Assembly (NCBI GenBank): GCA_017307785.1
Contig: JAFKGI010000010.1
Location: 124,001 to 188,000 of the forward strand
DNA length: 64,000 nt
DNA from: Vulcanimicrobiota bacterium
GTDB taxonomy: Bacteria > Vulcanimicrobiota > Xenobia > Xenobiales > JADMJV01
Direction of reading: 5' to 3'
Below, piece after piece: positions 25,988-34,197 of this stretch. Position 1 is the first letter of the stretch. Each line of letters starts with the position of its first letter. The translations under genes were made by a program, and so were the position numbers. Under the pieces are notes generated by a model. It saw only the letters and a program-made list of their open reading frames with translations, was not told the origin of the DNA and ran no database searches.

Positions 25988-26587
25988 TTGGGGGTCCGGG
26001 TGCGCCGATTCATCAAGTTGTTTTTCACTGCGGTTTTACTGGCTGGTTCACTGGCCGCGCAGCCCACGCCAACCCTTAAGCTACTGCTTCTCCAATCGGT
26101 GGAAGCAAACCAGGCCCTGGATCAGGTAGTCCAGTCCGCGTTTGCCGAGATGGCCTCCGGGAAGATGACCAAACGTCAGGCGCTTTACCTTTTTCTGGAA
26201 CTCAAACAGACGGCGGATATCTCGCGGATAGCGATCAACGAGCTAACTCTGCGGCCCGAGTGGTCTGAGATCGACAATGAGAGCGGGCTCCTCGTGTTGC
26301 TCATGTGGACGGGTCAGTCCCGGCGACTGGAGTTGCTCGCGCAAGCTTGTGGTTTGGAGGCCGACGCGGGACGCAAGAGGGCTCAGCCCTACTGGAACTC
26401 CTACAGGAGTTGGGAAAAGAAATACGGGGCAGTGAAAAGCAAGGTGTATTCGCTCTGGTACCGGGGCGGTTGTGATGCGGAAGACGAAGAGCCTGCGTCC
26501 TCGCCGAGTCCAACATCCTCGCCGTCTGTCAGCCCGACCCCCGTGCCAAGCTCAAGTCCCACGCCACAGAACTGGCCACCCACCTGA
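25988..26587 (+). CDS. Secreted protein with Ser/Pro-rich C-terminal tail, possible lysogenic-conversion gene
   Basis: The 199-residue protein has a signal peptide (RRFIKLFFTAVLLAGSLAAQ), a helical body and a 35-residue tail of Ser, Pro and Thr (EPASSPSPTSSPSVSPTP). No domain is recognised. It lies between the integrase and the convergent end of the late operon, on the opposite strand to almost all phage genes. That is the usual place for host-altering cargo genes. TTG 25988 is used with GAGG ten bases upstream; GTG 26000 is an alternative. The Ser/Pro tail suggests an extracellular spacer or surface display. Confidence 0.65.
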   Translation: MGVRVRRFIKLFFTAVLLAGSLAAQPTPTLKLLLLQSVEANQALDQVVQSAFAEMASGKMTKRQALYLFLELKQTADISRIAINELTLRPEWSEIDNESGLLVLLMWTGQSRRLELLAQACGLEADAGRKRAQPYWNSYRSWEKKYGAVKSKVYSLWYRGGCDAEDEEPASSPSPTSSPSVSPTPVPSSSPTPQNWPPT

Positions 26588-26588
26588 A

Positions 26589-26765
26589 CTACCGGGGCGG
26601 GTCTTTTTTTATCAGCTCTGGATACCGTGGTTTCCCGTCCAGCCTATCGGATAGGCCTGAGTGGAAGCCCAGTTGGTAGTGCCAGGCTGGGTTCTGGGGG
26701 ATCGGATTGTTGAGGAAGCCGTCTCGGTAGCCTGTTGCCCACTGGAACTGTTCGCGAGGAGTCAC
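26589..26765 (-). CDS. Small phage protein, 58 residues, unknown
   Basis: The GTG at 26765 overlaps the upstream stop as GTGA, so it is translationally coupled. The protein is rich in aromatic residues and Pro (REQFQWATGYRDGFLNN, then NPAWHYQLGFHSGLSDRL). No membrane segment or known motif is seen. It is the last gene of the long minus-strand transcript, convergent with the secreted-protein gene on the plus strand, whose stop lies one base away. Confidence 0.55.
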   Translation of the reverse strand: MTPREQFQWATGYRDGFLNNPIPQNPAWHYQLGFHSGLSDRLDGKPRYPELIKKDPPR

Positions 26766-27034
26766 CAGGTTACAACGCGGATAAAGTGGACTTCCCAGGC
26801 AGAGTGCTGATAGTCGGCGCCGATCTGCTGGGCACCTAAGAGCACCCGGGGCACGTGGGCTCCCACGCATTCGTCCTTGATGGCCAGCACCTGCGGCCAC
26901 ACTTCGCGCAGCACGTCGAAGGTGAGCTGCACGCCATCTTTCAGTTGGATGGTGAGCTGGTTCAGGCGGTGGTCGCTCTGGAAGGTCTCCAGCTTCACAA
27001 GCCAGCCTTGGAAGCTGTTCTCTCGGACCTTCAC
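26762..27034 (-). CDS. Small phage protein, 90 residues, unknown
   Basis: The protein (MKVRENSFQGWLVKLETFQS and onward) has an amphipathic beta-rich start and a mixed C-terminus, with no recognised domain. It overlaps the upstream gene by ATGA and the downstream gene by GTGA, so it is part of a four-gene coupled set (27539-26589). A role in host interaction or late accessory function is possible but not supported by any motif. Confidence 0.6.
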   Translation of the reverse strand: MKVRENSFQGWLVKLETFQSDHRLNQLTIQLKDGVQLTFDVLREVWPQVLAIKDECVGAHVPRVLLGAQQIGADYQHSAWEVHFIRVVTW

Positions 27035-27294
27035 TCTTGAATCCGAAGCTCTCTCAGCGTTGAAGTGACCAACTTGCTCAGCTTCTCGAATTGGGGGTCG
27101 GGCTTCACAGACCTGATGATGTCGGCCCAGGAGACAGGCTTCAGGGTCGAGCGCTCCATGAAGATCATGCCGTTGTGGTTAAGCATGCTGGTCACGGCGT
27201 TGCAGTCTTTGCACTTCACATCGACTTCGAAGGTTCTGCGCTCTACGGGATTGTGACCGAGTTGGCCACCACAATTCGGACAGGGAAGACTCAC
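27031..27294 (-). CDS. Small zinc-ribbon phage protein
   Basis: The 87-residue protein has CPNCGGQLGHN and VKCKDCNAVTSM, a four-Cys zinc ribbon in the N-terminal half. An alpha-helical C-terminus follows (FEKLSKLVTSTLRELRIQE). It is coupled to both neighbours by ATGA overlaps. Such ribbons can bind nucleic acid or proteins; its role is unknown. Confidence 0.62.
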   Translation of the reverse strand: MSLPCPNCGGQLGHNPVERRTFEVDVKCKDCNAVTSMLNHNGMIFMERSTLKPVSWADIIRSVKPDPQFEKLSKLVTSTLRELRIQE

Positions 27295-27539
27295 TTCTCT
27301 CCCAGCTCTTCCAGGGTGGTGGCGCCTAGACCCATCGCGCGCTCGAGCGCCACACGATCAAGGTGGGCGAAGTCCTCAGGTCCCGGGAGGATGCCGACCA
27401 TGAAGTCAGTCTCCACGAAGTCACCAGGCTTCGCCTTCCCGAGCTGCTGCCGGAATCTCTTCAGCTCAGCTTCCGTCAGAGGCTTGGGCTCGAGTAGCAT
27501 CCTACAATTTCGCAGGTCCCACATCGTAAACTTATCCAT
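27291..27539 (-). CDS. Small phage protein, 82 residues, unknown
   Basis: The protein (MDKFTMWDLRNCRMLLEPKP and onward) is acidic and mostly helical, with no known motif. It opens the coupled set of four small genes. A terminator-like hairpin lies just upstream (27570-27598), so this set is either read through from the lysis genes or has its own promoter in the 94 bases before it. I could not identify a convincing promoter. Confidence 0.58.
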   Translation of the reverse strand: MDKFTMWDLRNCRMLLEPKPLTEAELKRFRQQLGKAKPGDFVETDFMVGILPGPEDFAHLDRVALERAMGLGATTLEELGEK

Positions 27540-27569
27540 TGGCCTACCTTACCACAGCCCTGGAAACGC

Positions 27570-27598
27570 AAAAAAGCCCCCGGCCGAAGCCGAGGGCT
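27570..27598 (-). terminator. Intrinsic terminator after the lysis enzyme gene
   Basis: On the minus strand, a stem of AGCCC-CGGC type (27598-27589 with 27584-27575) closes a four-base TTCG loop and is followed by six T residues. The stop of the C39-like gene lies 36 bases upstream. This is a good intrinsic terminator for the late transcript. Confidence 0.75.
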
Positions 27599-27633
27599 GG
27601 TCCTCATTTTTCCGGCAAAAACCGGAACTGGGT

Positions 27634-28290
27634 CTATTGGATCCGCTTACACAGGAACAGGAAGTTGCCCTGAGGGTGTCTCGCCGCATTCTCCCACTGC
27701 TGGCGGGTGACAGTTCGGAAGTAGCCACCGTTCGGGTCGGCCACCACTACCTTATCCCCCTTCAGCGCCACGATGCACATAATGTGACCGGCGCCGCTGG
27801 AGAAGCCCGGGCCGTTGCCGGCGCCGATGGGGACCCCGCCAGCTTGCAGGCAGCGCTCCACGTCGTCCCACTGGTCGGCGCTGATGTCGCCGGCATCCCA
27901 CCACTCCCACCCGGGACACTCCTTTCGGAGGCCCTTCAGCAGCTCGTATCCATAGCGGGCGTGGAAACTGTCGTCCGTCAAGGACTTCCCGGTCAGAGCA
28001 TTGATGGCCATAGCTGCGCTGGTCTGGCCGCAGGAGTCGGCGTGGTGCTGGGGTTGCACCTTCACCTTATTCTGAACCGAGACGTCCACGAGGGTGGTCA
28101 GTTTCGGCTTGGGAGGTTGGGTGCGGAACGCCTTGACCCAGTAAGCCTCGTCGTTCAGAAGCTCGGGAGCCTTCTCGGTCAGGGACCGTTCCAGCCGCCT
28201 GGCCGCCTCCACGTGCTGGGGCTTCTTGGGATCGAAGTAGCGGAAGAAGTCCAGCAGCTTCCCCGGTTGGAATTGGCCAGGCGTGCTCAT
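27634..28290 (-). CDS. C39/papain-fold cysteine peptidase-like protein, candidate endolysin
   Basis: The 218-residue protein has a papain-like core of the peptidase C39 type: catalytic Cys87 in DSCGQTSAAMAIN, His169 in GAGHIMCIVA and Asp185 in VADPNGG. The N-terminal 70 residues are helical. It has no signal peptide. Its position next to a small membrane protein (28923-29195) suggests a lysis cassette, in which it would cut peptidoglycan peptides. Alternatively it could be a virion-associated peptidase. It is not a typical lysozyme, amidase or CHAP by motif. Start and upstream stop overlap as TAATG. Confidence 0.65.
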   Translation of the reverse strand: MSTPGQFQPGKLLDFFRYFDPKKPQHVEAARRLERSLTEKAPELLNDEAYWVKAFRTQPPKPKLTTLVDVSVQNKVKVQPQHHADSCGQTSAAMAINALTGKSLTDDSFHARYGYELLKGLRKECPGWEWWDAGDISADQWDDVERCLQAGGVPIGAGNGPGFSSGAGHIMCIVALKGDKVVVADPNGGYFRTVTRQQWENAARHPQGNFLFLCKRIQ

Positions 28291-28763
28291 TACTTCTTCG
28301 CCTTGTCCGCGGGCTTCTTGCCGGTGACCTTGGAGATCAGGCTGGAGAACCAGTTCTTCGCCAGGTCGGAAGCGCCACTCACCTGGCCCAGCTCTGCCAG
28401 CAGCGAAGAGAACTCGCCGGCGTCCACGACCCCGTCGTTGGCCAGCGCCTCTTTGAAGTGGCGGTAGAGGAAGAGCCAGTTCAGGAGGTCCTGGTCGTCC
28501 TCGCTGAGAGTCGCCTCCGCGAGCTCCGGTTTGAGGGCCACCAGCGCAGCACCCAGCGGACCCTGACCGGCCAGGCCGGCCAGCACATCCTGAACACGGG
28601 CTGCAGCATCTTGCCCCTCTGCCTTCACTACGAATTGTTCCGGGGTCACCGGATGGTAGGCCTGAGAGCTTGCATGCTCCTTCGCCGTCTCTCCCTCCCC
28701 GTTGACCATGTGGAGGATTCCCTGGGTGGCACCGACCACCCGACCGAGCAATGAGATAGCCAT
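28290..28763 (-). CDS. Phage protein of unknown function, 157 residues
   Basis: The protein starts MAISLLGRVVGATQGILHMV and is largely helical, with an acidic middle (ATLSEDDQDLLNWLFLYRHF) and a Lys-rich tail. No known domain is seen. The ATG at 28763 follows GGAG; an upstream ATG would extend it by twelve residues without a better ribosome site. Its stop overlaps the C39-like gene start (TAATG), so the two are coupled and it may assist lysis. Confidence 0.6.
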   Translation of the reverse strand: MAISLLGRVVGATQGILHMVNGEGETAKEHASSQAYHPVTPEQFVVKAEGQDAAARVQDVLAGLAGQGPLGAALVALKPELAEATLSEDDQDLLNWLFLYRHFKEALANDGVVDAGEFSSLLAELGQVSGASDLAKNWFSSLISKVTGKKPADKAKK

Positions 28764-28782
28764 GACTTTCGTTCTCCGTTCG

Positions 28783-28814
28783 TGAAATGAAAGAGCCACC
28801 TGGTGGGGTGGCTC
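28783..28814 (-). terminator. Hairpin between holin candidate and downstream genes
   Basis: GAGCCACC and GGTGGCTC (28793-28800 and 28807-28814) form an eight-base perfect stem with a six-base loop. On the minus strand it is followed by TTTCATTTC, a weak U-tract. It could partly terminate transcription entering the lysis genes. Confidence 0.45.
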
Positions 28815-28891
28815 GGGTGGTCAGGATTGCTGACCGGCAAATGGTATTGGTGTCTTAGTCGGGAAATTGCTATCCGGGGTATGCTAAGTAA

Positions 28892-28984
28892 ATGAGCACT
28901 TCCTTCGGATACACCCACGTAGTTATTGCCCTGTGGGCTCTTGTGATGACGGCTTTTTCAGCCGTCGTGATTCACGCTTCGTAG
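28892..28984 (+). CDS. Possible 30-residue membrane peptide, antisense to the holin candidate
   Basis: The frame MSTSFGYTHVVIALWALVMT continues with FSAVVIHAS and would be a single membrane helix. It starts in the gap between two minus-strand genes but runs 62 bases into the 3' end of the holin candidate on the opposite strand. No clear ribosome site is seen. It may be chance; small hydrophobic peptides in such places are occasionally toxins or lysis regulators. Confidence 0.2.
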   Translation: MSTSFGYTHVVIALWALVMTAFSAVVIHAS

Positions 28985-29195
28985 TAGCCCCACCGGTGTA
29001 GGCGCGCTCAAGTCCTTTGATGGCTGCGGTCATCTCCTTGAGCGCCGCCACAGTGGTCTCGCGGTGTTTGTCCTCCCGTCCCAGTAGCAACGGGATGTGT
29101 TTCGCAACGATGAAGTAGAGAATGAAACACACCGAGCACGTGGTGATGAATTGCGGATTCGCCGCTAACCAGCTGACGATCTTAGCCTCATCCAT
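28923..29195 (-). CDS. Small single-span membrane protein, candidate holin
   Basis: The 90-residue protein has one predicted membrane helix near the N-terminus (FITTCSVCFILYFIVAKHIP, about residues 16-35). A charged helical tail rich in Lys/Arg ends it (TTKRESRRLKKPSSQEPTGQ). Size, single span and polar C-terminus fit BhlA-like or class III holins. Its place two genes upstream of the C39-like enzyme supports a lysis role. It could also be a general phage membrane protein. The gene is separated from the tail genes by 12 bases. Confidence 0.55.
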   Translation of the reverse strand: MDEAKIVSWLAANPQFITTCSVCFILYFIVAKHIPLLLGREDKHRETTVAALKEMTAAIKGLERAYTGGATTKRESRRLKKPSSQEPTGQ

Positions 29196-29207
29196 CTTAG
29201 ACCTTCC

Positions 29208-29636
29208 TTACTGCGCGAATGCGCTTTGGGTCACCACGAACGTGCCCTCGGTTGCTGCATCCACCAGGCCGTCCCCCTCGGCCCGATAGGTCCAGGTTCC
29301 GGCCGGTTGCCCGGCCGTATCAAACTCCCACTGCCAGATCCCCAGTTCGGTGCGCACGGGCACCGGCGCCGGCGACAGCTCCGACCCGTCAGGCTTCTTC
29401 AAGCGCAGGGTGACGTAGGACGGATCGGCATACGCCCCGGCCCGCTCGAACCGAAGAGTCAGACGCAGGACATTGGCCTGCAAGATGGACAAGGGCATGA
29501 CTGTAACCTCCACTCGGTTGAGCTGCTGCAAACTGCCGGCCACTAAGTTGGGCCGCTCCAGGGTGACCCAGCACGCACCTGGCCACGGGCCGCCGTAGAG
29601 GGATTGCCCGTAAACGGAAGACCCGTAGGCACTCAC
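29208..29636 (-). CDS. Tail-associated beta-sandwich protein, 142 residues
   Basis: The GTG at 29636 overlaps the upstream stop as GTGA. The N-terminus is a Tyr/Gly turn series (SAYGSSVYGQSLYGGPWPG). The rest looks like an immunoglobulin-like beta-sandwich (RLTLRFERAGAYADPSYVTL and WQWEFDTAGQPAGTWTYRAE), as in phage proteins that decorate tails or fibres. No enzyme motif is present. It ends the structural block before the lysis genes. Confidence 0.6.
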   Translation of the reverse strand: MSAYGSSVYGQSLYGGPWPGACWVTLERPNLVAGSLQQLNRVEVTVMPLSILQANVLRLTLRFERAGAYADPSYVTLRLKKPDGSELSPAPVPVRTELGIWQWEFDTAGQPAGTWTYRAEGDGLVDAATEGTFVVTQSAFAQ

Positions 29637-30259
29637 ACCAGCACGGCCAGGAACATTGCCCTGACCGTTTCGTACGGGCCGCAGCCCAACTCCATCCAGT
29701 CGCGGGAATCGTTGGCGATGACGGCGCGGATCAACCCACTGGCTGTGCGCTCGTATGCACCCAGCTCTGCCACGTATTGCACGCCAAACGCCTGGCCCTC
29801 GAGCATCACCAGGGTGTTCTGCAGCACCTTCCGTTTCTGGGTGTTGCTGCTTTGCTCGGTGGTGTCGTTGGTCGGGTCGGCATAGATGGCCGCAAGGATC
29901 GCCTGATTCTCCGGGGTGGAGAGATCGGCAACACTCGGGTAGTGCCACCCGTGGAAGATCATAGCGGTTGCCGCGTAGGCCCTGGCTCGAGAAACGGCGC
30001 CCTTTGAATCCACCACCTTGCCAGTGCGCTTGAACTCGTCGCCGTCCAGCTTCTCCTGCACTGCCTTGAACAGGGCCAGGAAAGGATCGGGCTCCGGAAG
30101 TTCAGGCGTCGGGAGTGGGGTGGGGAACAGTTGCGTCCCGTCCTCCAGCAGCAGATAGTCAACCGACCCCCGGTAGTCGTCCGCATCCTGCTGGGTGATC
30201 GAAGGCTTGTCCAGAACGAAGCCCGCCGGGGCTCCATCTTTGTAACCGGTTGCTTGCAT
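29633..30259 (-). CDS. Phage protein of unknown function next to the fibre gene
   Basis: The 208-residue protein starts MQATGYKDGAPAGFVLDKPS and is mostly helical after residue 60, with a Pro/Glu-rich linker (FPTPLPTPELPEPDPF). No known domain is recognised. It follows the glycine-rich fibre gene by 8 bases. Phage fibre genes are often followed by a chaperone or adhesin-tip protein, so such a role is possible. Nothing in the sequence proves it. Confidence 0.55.
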   Translation of the reverse strand: MQATGYKDGAPAGFVLDKPSITQQDADDYRGSVDYLLLEDGTQLFPTPLPTPELPEPDPFLALFKAVQEKLDGDEFKRTGKVVDSKGAVSRARAYAATAMIFHGWHYPSVADLSTPENQAILAAIYADPTNDTTEQSSNTQKRKVLQNTLVMLEGQAFGVQYVAELGAYERTASGLIRAVIANDSRDWMELGCGPYETVRAMFLAVLV

Positions 30260-30267
30260 CGCGCCTC

Positions 30268-31830
30268 CTAGAAGTTGACCTGGTAGGTCTGGCCGCTGTT
30301 GCCGGCGCTGCCCGCACCAGCTGCCACGCCCGAGCCGGCCACGGGAGCAGTGCCCGTGAGAGTGCCGGTCGTAAGTGAAGAGTTGGAAATGGTAGTAAGG
30401 TCCACCAGGCCCACACGGCCAGCGCCACCACCACCACCGCCGGCGCCAGGCTGGCCGGTAGATGTAGCCGCGCCTGCTCCACCAGCTCCACCGGCGCCGC
30501 CGCTGACGTCGATCATGTTGGTTGCAGTCGAGCCGGTCTTGGAGCCATAGAAGAGCTGAACCCAGCCGCCGGCGCCACCACCACCACCAGCGCCACCACC
30601 GCAGTGGTTTGCTGTGCCCGGGCCAGCCGTCCCACCCGTTCCGCCCTTCGCCTGGATGGCTCCCGCAGCGGTGCTGCCCCCGCGGTTGACCACGGCCGCA
30701 GAGATCCAGATAGAGCCGGCCCCACCGCCACCACCGCCGCCGCCGCCACCGACGCCTCCGCCAGACGCCTGGTTACCAGAGGGCCCACCAGCGCCGCCGC
30801 CACCGCCTCGCATCACAGCCTGAATGAAATCGAAGATAGCCCGGATGTGGCGGCCGCTCGCGGTGTCTCCGGCGTTGCCGGCCAGGCCAGCGCCAGCGGT
30901 TCCGTAACCTGAAGCACCACTGGCGCCACCAGATCCACCCTGCACGAAGGGAGTGGTGGGGGTTCCCCCCGGTTGATTGCTGGCGCTGGCGCCGTTGCCA
31001 CCAGTGCCACCGGCCCCCAACGTTCCGCCTGTGCCACCCGCTCCGCCCGTTCCACCCACGGAAGTGGCAGCGTTGTTGCCGTTGGAGCCGTTGTTTCGGA
31101 TGGCTCCCGCAGGCGCGGCCGAAAGATCGAGAGTTCCCGAGACGTAAATCTTGAAGCCAGCGGTGTTGAGAATAGCGGACCCCGAGATCGTGAGGTTCGT
31201 GTAATACATGTCACGAGTCAAGGTCGTGGTGCCGCTGGAGATCGTGAGACTCCCGTCGCTTCCGTCACCGAAAGGAAGCGCTCCGACCACGTTGGTGAGC
31301 ATTACGCCAGACACTGACGGTGCTTTCCAAGTTCCGTCATCCGCGTAAAACTTGCTGCCGTCCGGGGTGCCGGTCGGGGCAGGGGCCTTCGCATTGAGCT
31401 GGGTCTGAATGCTCGAGCTGGCCCCGATCAGGTAGCCCAGTTCGGTGGTAGTCATTCCACCTGGCCAACCAGTGAGAGCGGTGATCGTGTGGTTGTGCCC
31501 GGTGCCTGACTTCCCATCCAACTGCGTCTGAAGGGCGCTGGTTACGCCGGCCAGGTAGCCGAAGACCGTGTTAGAAACGGTGCCCGCCCCGATCTTCGCT
31601 GCGTCCTGGGACGAGGGGAGGTCACCCGTCCCGATGGCCGCGTTTACGAAGTTGGTCCCGTTGTATCGGAGGAACTGGCCAGAGGCCGGGCTGCTGATCG
31701 AGACCCCACCCAGTCCCGCCAACCCCGCAGCCTGAGCAATCTCCAGAGTATTGATCGGAACACCGAACTGGTTCAGATGCGCCGCGAGAATTGTCTGCCC
31801 GTCAGAAACGGAGACGAACGAGGTTGGCAT
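30268..31830 (-). CDS. Tail fibre protein with extended polyglycine region
   Basis: The 520-residue protein begins with tail-fibre type repeats (SALQTQLDGKSGTGHNHTIT and SSIQTQLNAKAP), followed by a beta region. About 250 residues (about 245-495) are dominated by Gly with Ala, Asn and Ser (GGGGGAGGPSG, GGGVGGGGGGGGGGAG). Such Gly-rich stretches in phage adhesins can fold as polyglycine-II helix bundles that present receptor-binding loops. It ends with a short beta segment. It is likely the main receptor-binding fibre and may vary fast. The low complexity makes homology searches unreliable here. Confidence 0.75.
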   Translation of the reverse strand: MPTSFVSVSDGQTILAAHLNQFGVPINTLEIAQAAGLAGLGGVSISSPASGQFLRYNGTNFVNAAIGTGDLPSSQDAAKIGAGTVSNTVFGYLAGVTSALQTQLDGKSGTGHNHTITALTGWPGGMTTTELGYLIGASSSIQTQLNAKAPAPTGTPDGSKFYADDGTWKAPSVSGVMLTNVVGALPFGDGSDGSLTISSGTTTLTRDMYYTNLTISGSAILNTAGFKIYVSGTLDLSAAPAGAIRNNGSNGNNAATSVGGTGGAGGTGGTLGAGGTGGNGASASNQPGGTPTTPFVQGGSGGASGASGYGTAGAGLAGNAGDTASGRHIRAIFDFIQAVMRGGGGGAGGPSGNQASGGGVGGGGGGGGGGAGSIWISAAVVNRGGSTAAGAIQAKGGTGGTAGPGTANHCGGGAGGGGGAGGWVQLFYGSKTGSTATNMIDVSGGAGGAGGAGAATSTGQPGAGGGGGGAGRVGLVDLTTISNSSLTTGTLTGTAPVAGSGVAAGAGSAGNSGQTYQVNF

Positions 31831-31832
31831 TT

Positions 31833-32960
31833 TTAGACTCCCATCACGATGAACTTGGTGCCGTCATAAACGGCCAGGTAGGGAACGCTCGCGGCCAGCA
31901 CGCCGCTGGAGGTGATCTGCGTGTTGTTGCTTTGCCGGTAGAGCTGCTTCGGCCCGAGGTTGACGCCCAGGCTACTGATATTGAGCGTGGGACTGGTGCC
32001 GCTTCCCGTGTGGAAGGTCACCATCACCACCAGGTTGGGCACCAGCGCCACCAGATTGGAGGTGGCCAGCACGTAGGCGGTGCTGCTCCCGGTCGTGGTG
32101 CCTCGGATCATCACGTCGGCCGCGTCCACCGGAGACCCCAAACCCTGGTAGTCCACCTGTAGAGTCAGGCCCGCGGCAGCAGTCCCGAACCGCAGACGGC
32201 CGGTGGTGTAGGCACAGGCGAACTCTTTGGCGCCAGGCGTGACCGTCTGGCCGACCTGGGTGTAAACCGCACCGGAGGAGATGACCACCAGCTGCGGAGC
32301 AATGCTCGCGCCGGCCGTGCGAGAGTTAAAAGTGCAGTAGCTGTAAACCGACTCATCGGCCCGCAGCATCAGGCCGTTGTTCGTGCCCGATTTCCACAAG
32401 TTGTAAAGCGCGGTCACGTCGCACTCCACCCAACCCGAGTAGCCTTCGCCGGCGCCGAACTTCCCGTCAGTCCTGGGGGCAATCGCGATCGAGCCGTAGG
32501 GCGTGGTATTGAACGTGGGCTGCGAAGCCCAGGTCGGCCCGGTCTCCGTCCAGGAGCTGGTGACCTGATACACGCCGATCGTCTGGGTGTTACTGTCCCC
32601 GTTCAGCCCGGCCAGGTAGAGGCGCAGCAGCACCTTCGCCGGCGAACTCGGCAGAGCCGAAATGTCGAAACCTACGAAGGCGCGGTAGAGCCAGCCCCCG
32701 CCACTGGCGCTCATCCGCCCCACGAAGAAGTTCACTCCGTCATCGTTGAGGCCGCTCTGCTGCACCACGGTGCAATCCTTGGTCGGATTGTTGGTCGTGG
32801 TGGAAGCAGAGTCGCGCACCAGCACCGAACTGGGCACGGTTTCCAGCGGCAGTTCCTCCAAGGGCACATAAAAAGGTGCCGTTGCCGGCACCTTGATTGT
32901 TTCCGATTTGAGGACCGGTTGGAGAATGTCCCGGAACTCGTCATATCTGTAGTTTTGCAT
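31833..32960 (-). CDS. DNRLRE-domain tail protein
   Basis: The 375-residue protein has a central domain (about 60-230) with the DNRLRE/CBM96-like pattern: RAFVGFDISALPSSPAKVLL, SWTETGPTWASQP and ECDVTALYNLW, then NNGLMLRADE. This jelly-roll-like domain often binds carbohydrate. The C-terminal part (about 235-375) is a beta-rich module common at fibre ends. Located between the tail hub and the fibre, it probably contributes to host-surface binding. Confidence 0.72.
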   Translation of the reverse strand: MQNYRYDEFRDILQPVLKSETIKVPATAPFYVPLEELPLETVPSSVLVRDSASTTTNNPTKDCTVVQQSGLNDDGVNFFVGRMSASGGGWLYRAFVGFDISALPSSPAKVLLRLYLAGLNGDSNTQTIGVYQVTSSWTETGPTWASQPTFNTTPYGSIAIAPRTDGKFGAGEGYSGWVECDVTALYNLWKSGTNNGLMLRADESVYSYCTFNSRTAGASIAPQLVVISSGAVYTQVGQTVTPGAKEFACAYTTGRLRFGTAAAGLTLQVDYQGLGSPVDAADVMIRGTTTGSSTAYVLATSNLVALVPNLVVMVTFHTGSGTSPTLNISSLGVNLGPKQLYRQSNNTQITSSGVLAASVPYLAVYDGTKFIVMGV

Positions 32961-32966
32961 GGGCTC

Positions 32967-34196
32967 CTATAGCTGCTTCTGCGAGTTCTGCCGAGCGAGG
33001 TTCTCGGCGCCGGTTGCTGCGGCCAGGCGGGAGACCACCACGGCCGCGGTATAGTCGAGGTCTCCCAGCTCGAGCGACACGTCCACCGACGTGGGCCCGA
33101 GCTTGAACTTCAGGGACTTCTTGGGGAGGATGAACTGGGCGCCACCCTTGCCGACAATGCGGGCCTGGCCAACACACGAGAGGCGCTCGCCGTCATAGAC
33201 CAGGCCCTTAACGGACGCATACTGCCGGGGCTTGCTGTTCTGGGAAAGCCAGACCGTGGCGGCCACCGCGGCATCCACCAGGTTGAGCACGGAGGGGGCG
33301 GAGTAGACTCCCTCGCGCCATTCCCAGAGGGCGATTGCCGCATCGTCCTTGATGGGCTCCTCGAGCCAGTTCGTCTTGTAGAACGGGTTGTCGGATGGGA
33401 GATCGTTGCGGACCTTCCCGGCCTTCACGTAAACCACGGTTACGATGGCGTCTGACTCACTCTGAGGGGTGAACGTCTCGAGGTGCTTCCCAACCCAGGA
33501 ATGCATATCAACCGCCTGGTTGGGCGCTTTGAAGAACAGCTTGCGATCGGCGTCCACTCCCCAGGTGTAACCGCCAGCCAGCTCGGCCAGCTGCTTCAGC
33601 GCATCCTTGGCCAGGGTCCGGAGGAACGCCAGGCTCCCGGCCGTGCTGTACGGGACGTAGTCCACCTGCGTCTGGTCGGGCACCAGCCGCGGTTGCCTGG
33701 CGCCCAGCTTTGCAGACAGGTCGTTCACGATGGCACGGACGTTCTGAGGTCCATAGGTTTCCGTGACCAGCATTCGGTTCAGCATGTCCAGGAAGCCGTA
33801 GCCTCCAAAGGTGAAGGTGCGGTTCGTGCTGCCCGGCTCGGGGAGGCGCTGCACCAGACCGGAGTAGATGGGATCCGGATCGTTCCACAGGTGGATATCC
33901 AGCCGGAAATCGTGCTGAATGCCGGGGTCCGCCGCGAGCTCCATCGTGAAGGCGCCGCACCCGGTGTCCAGCAACTCCCAGTCGAGGGCCAGGATCGTGG
34001 GCCGCTGCGCGTTGGTGCTGAGGATGGCCACCAGCAGATCTTGCCGGTCGTAAATGCGCACGGTCACCGCACGGCGCCGGGGCTGCACCAGAGCGGCCGC
34101 GCCCGAAAAGACCTCGTCGTAAGTGCGTCGGTAGACGATCCCCGGCAGGCGGTAGCCCGTGCCTCCGCGCCGGTAGCTGGTGCTTACGCGGGCCAT
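32967..34196 (-). CDS. Tail hub/baseplate-like protein
   Basis: The 409-residue protein lies right after the distal-tail gene. It has the pattern of siphophage tail-hub or tail-associated proteins (gp27/gp44-like fold): a beta-rich start (VTVRIYDRQDLLVAIL), a FTFGGYGFLDMLNRMLVTET segment and a later RIVGKGGAQFILPKKSL region. No lysozyme or peptidase motif is visible, so the murein-cutting function is probably provided by the tape measure domain. Assignment rests on gene order and fold-like patterns, not a strong motif. Confidence 0.65.
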   Translation of the reverse strand: MARVSTSYRRGGTGYRLPGIVYRRTYDEVFSGAAALVQPRRRAVTVRIYDRQDLLVAILSTNAQRPTILALDWELLDTGCGAFTMELAADPGIQHDFRLDIHLWNDPDPIYSGLVQRLPEPGSTNRTFTFGGYGFLDMLNRMLVTETYGPQNVRAIVNDLSAKLGARQPRLVPDQTQVDYVPYSTAGSLAFLRTLAKDALKQLAELAGGYTWGVDADRKLFFKAPNQAVDMHSWVGKHLETFTPQSESDAIVTVVYVKAGKVRNDLPSDNPFYKTNWLEEPIKDDAAIALWEWREGVYSAPSVLNLVDAAVAATVWLSQNSKPRQYASVKGLVYDGERLSCVGQARIVGKGGAQFILPKKSLKFKLGPTSVDVSLELGDLDYTAAVVVSRLAAATGAENLARQNSQKQL

Positions 34197-34197
34197 C

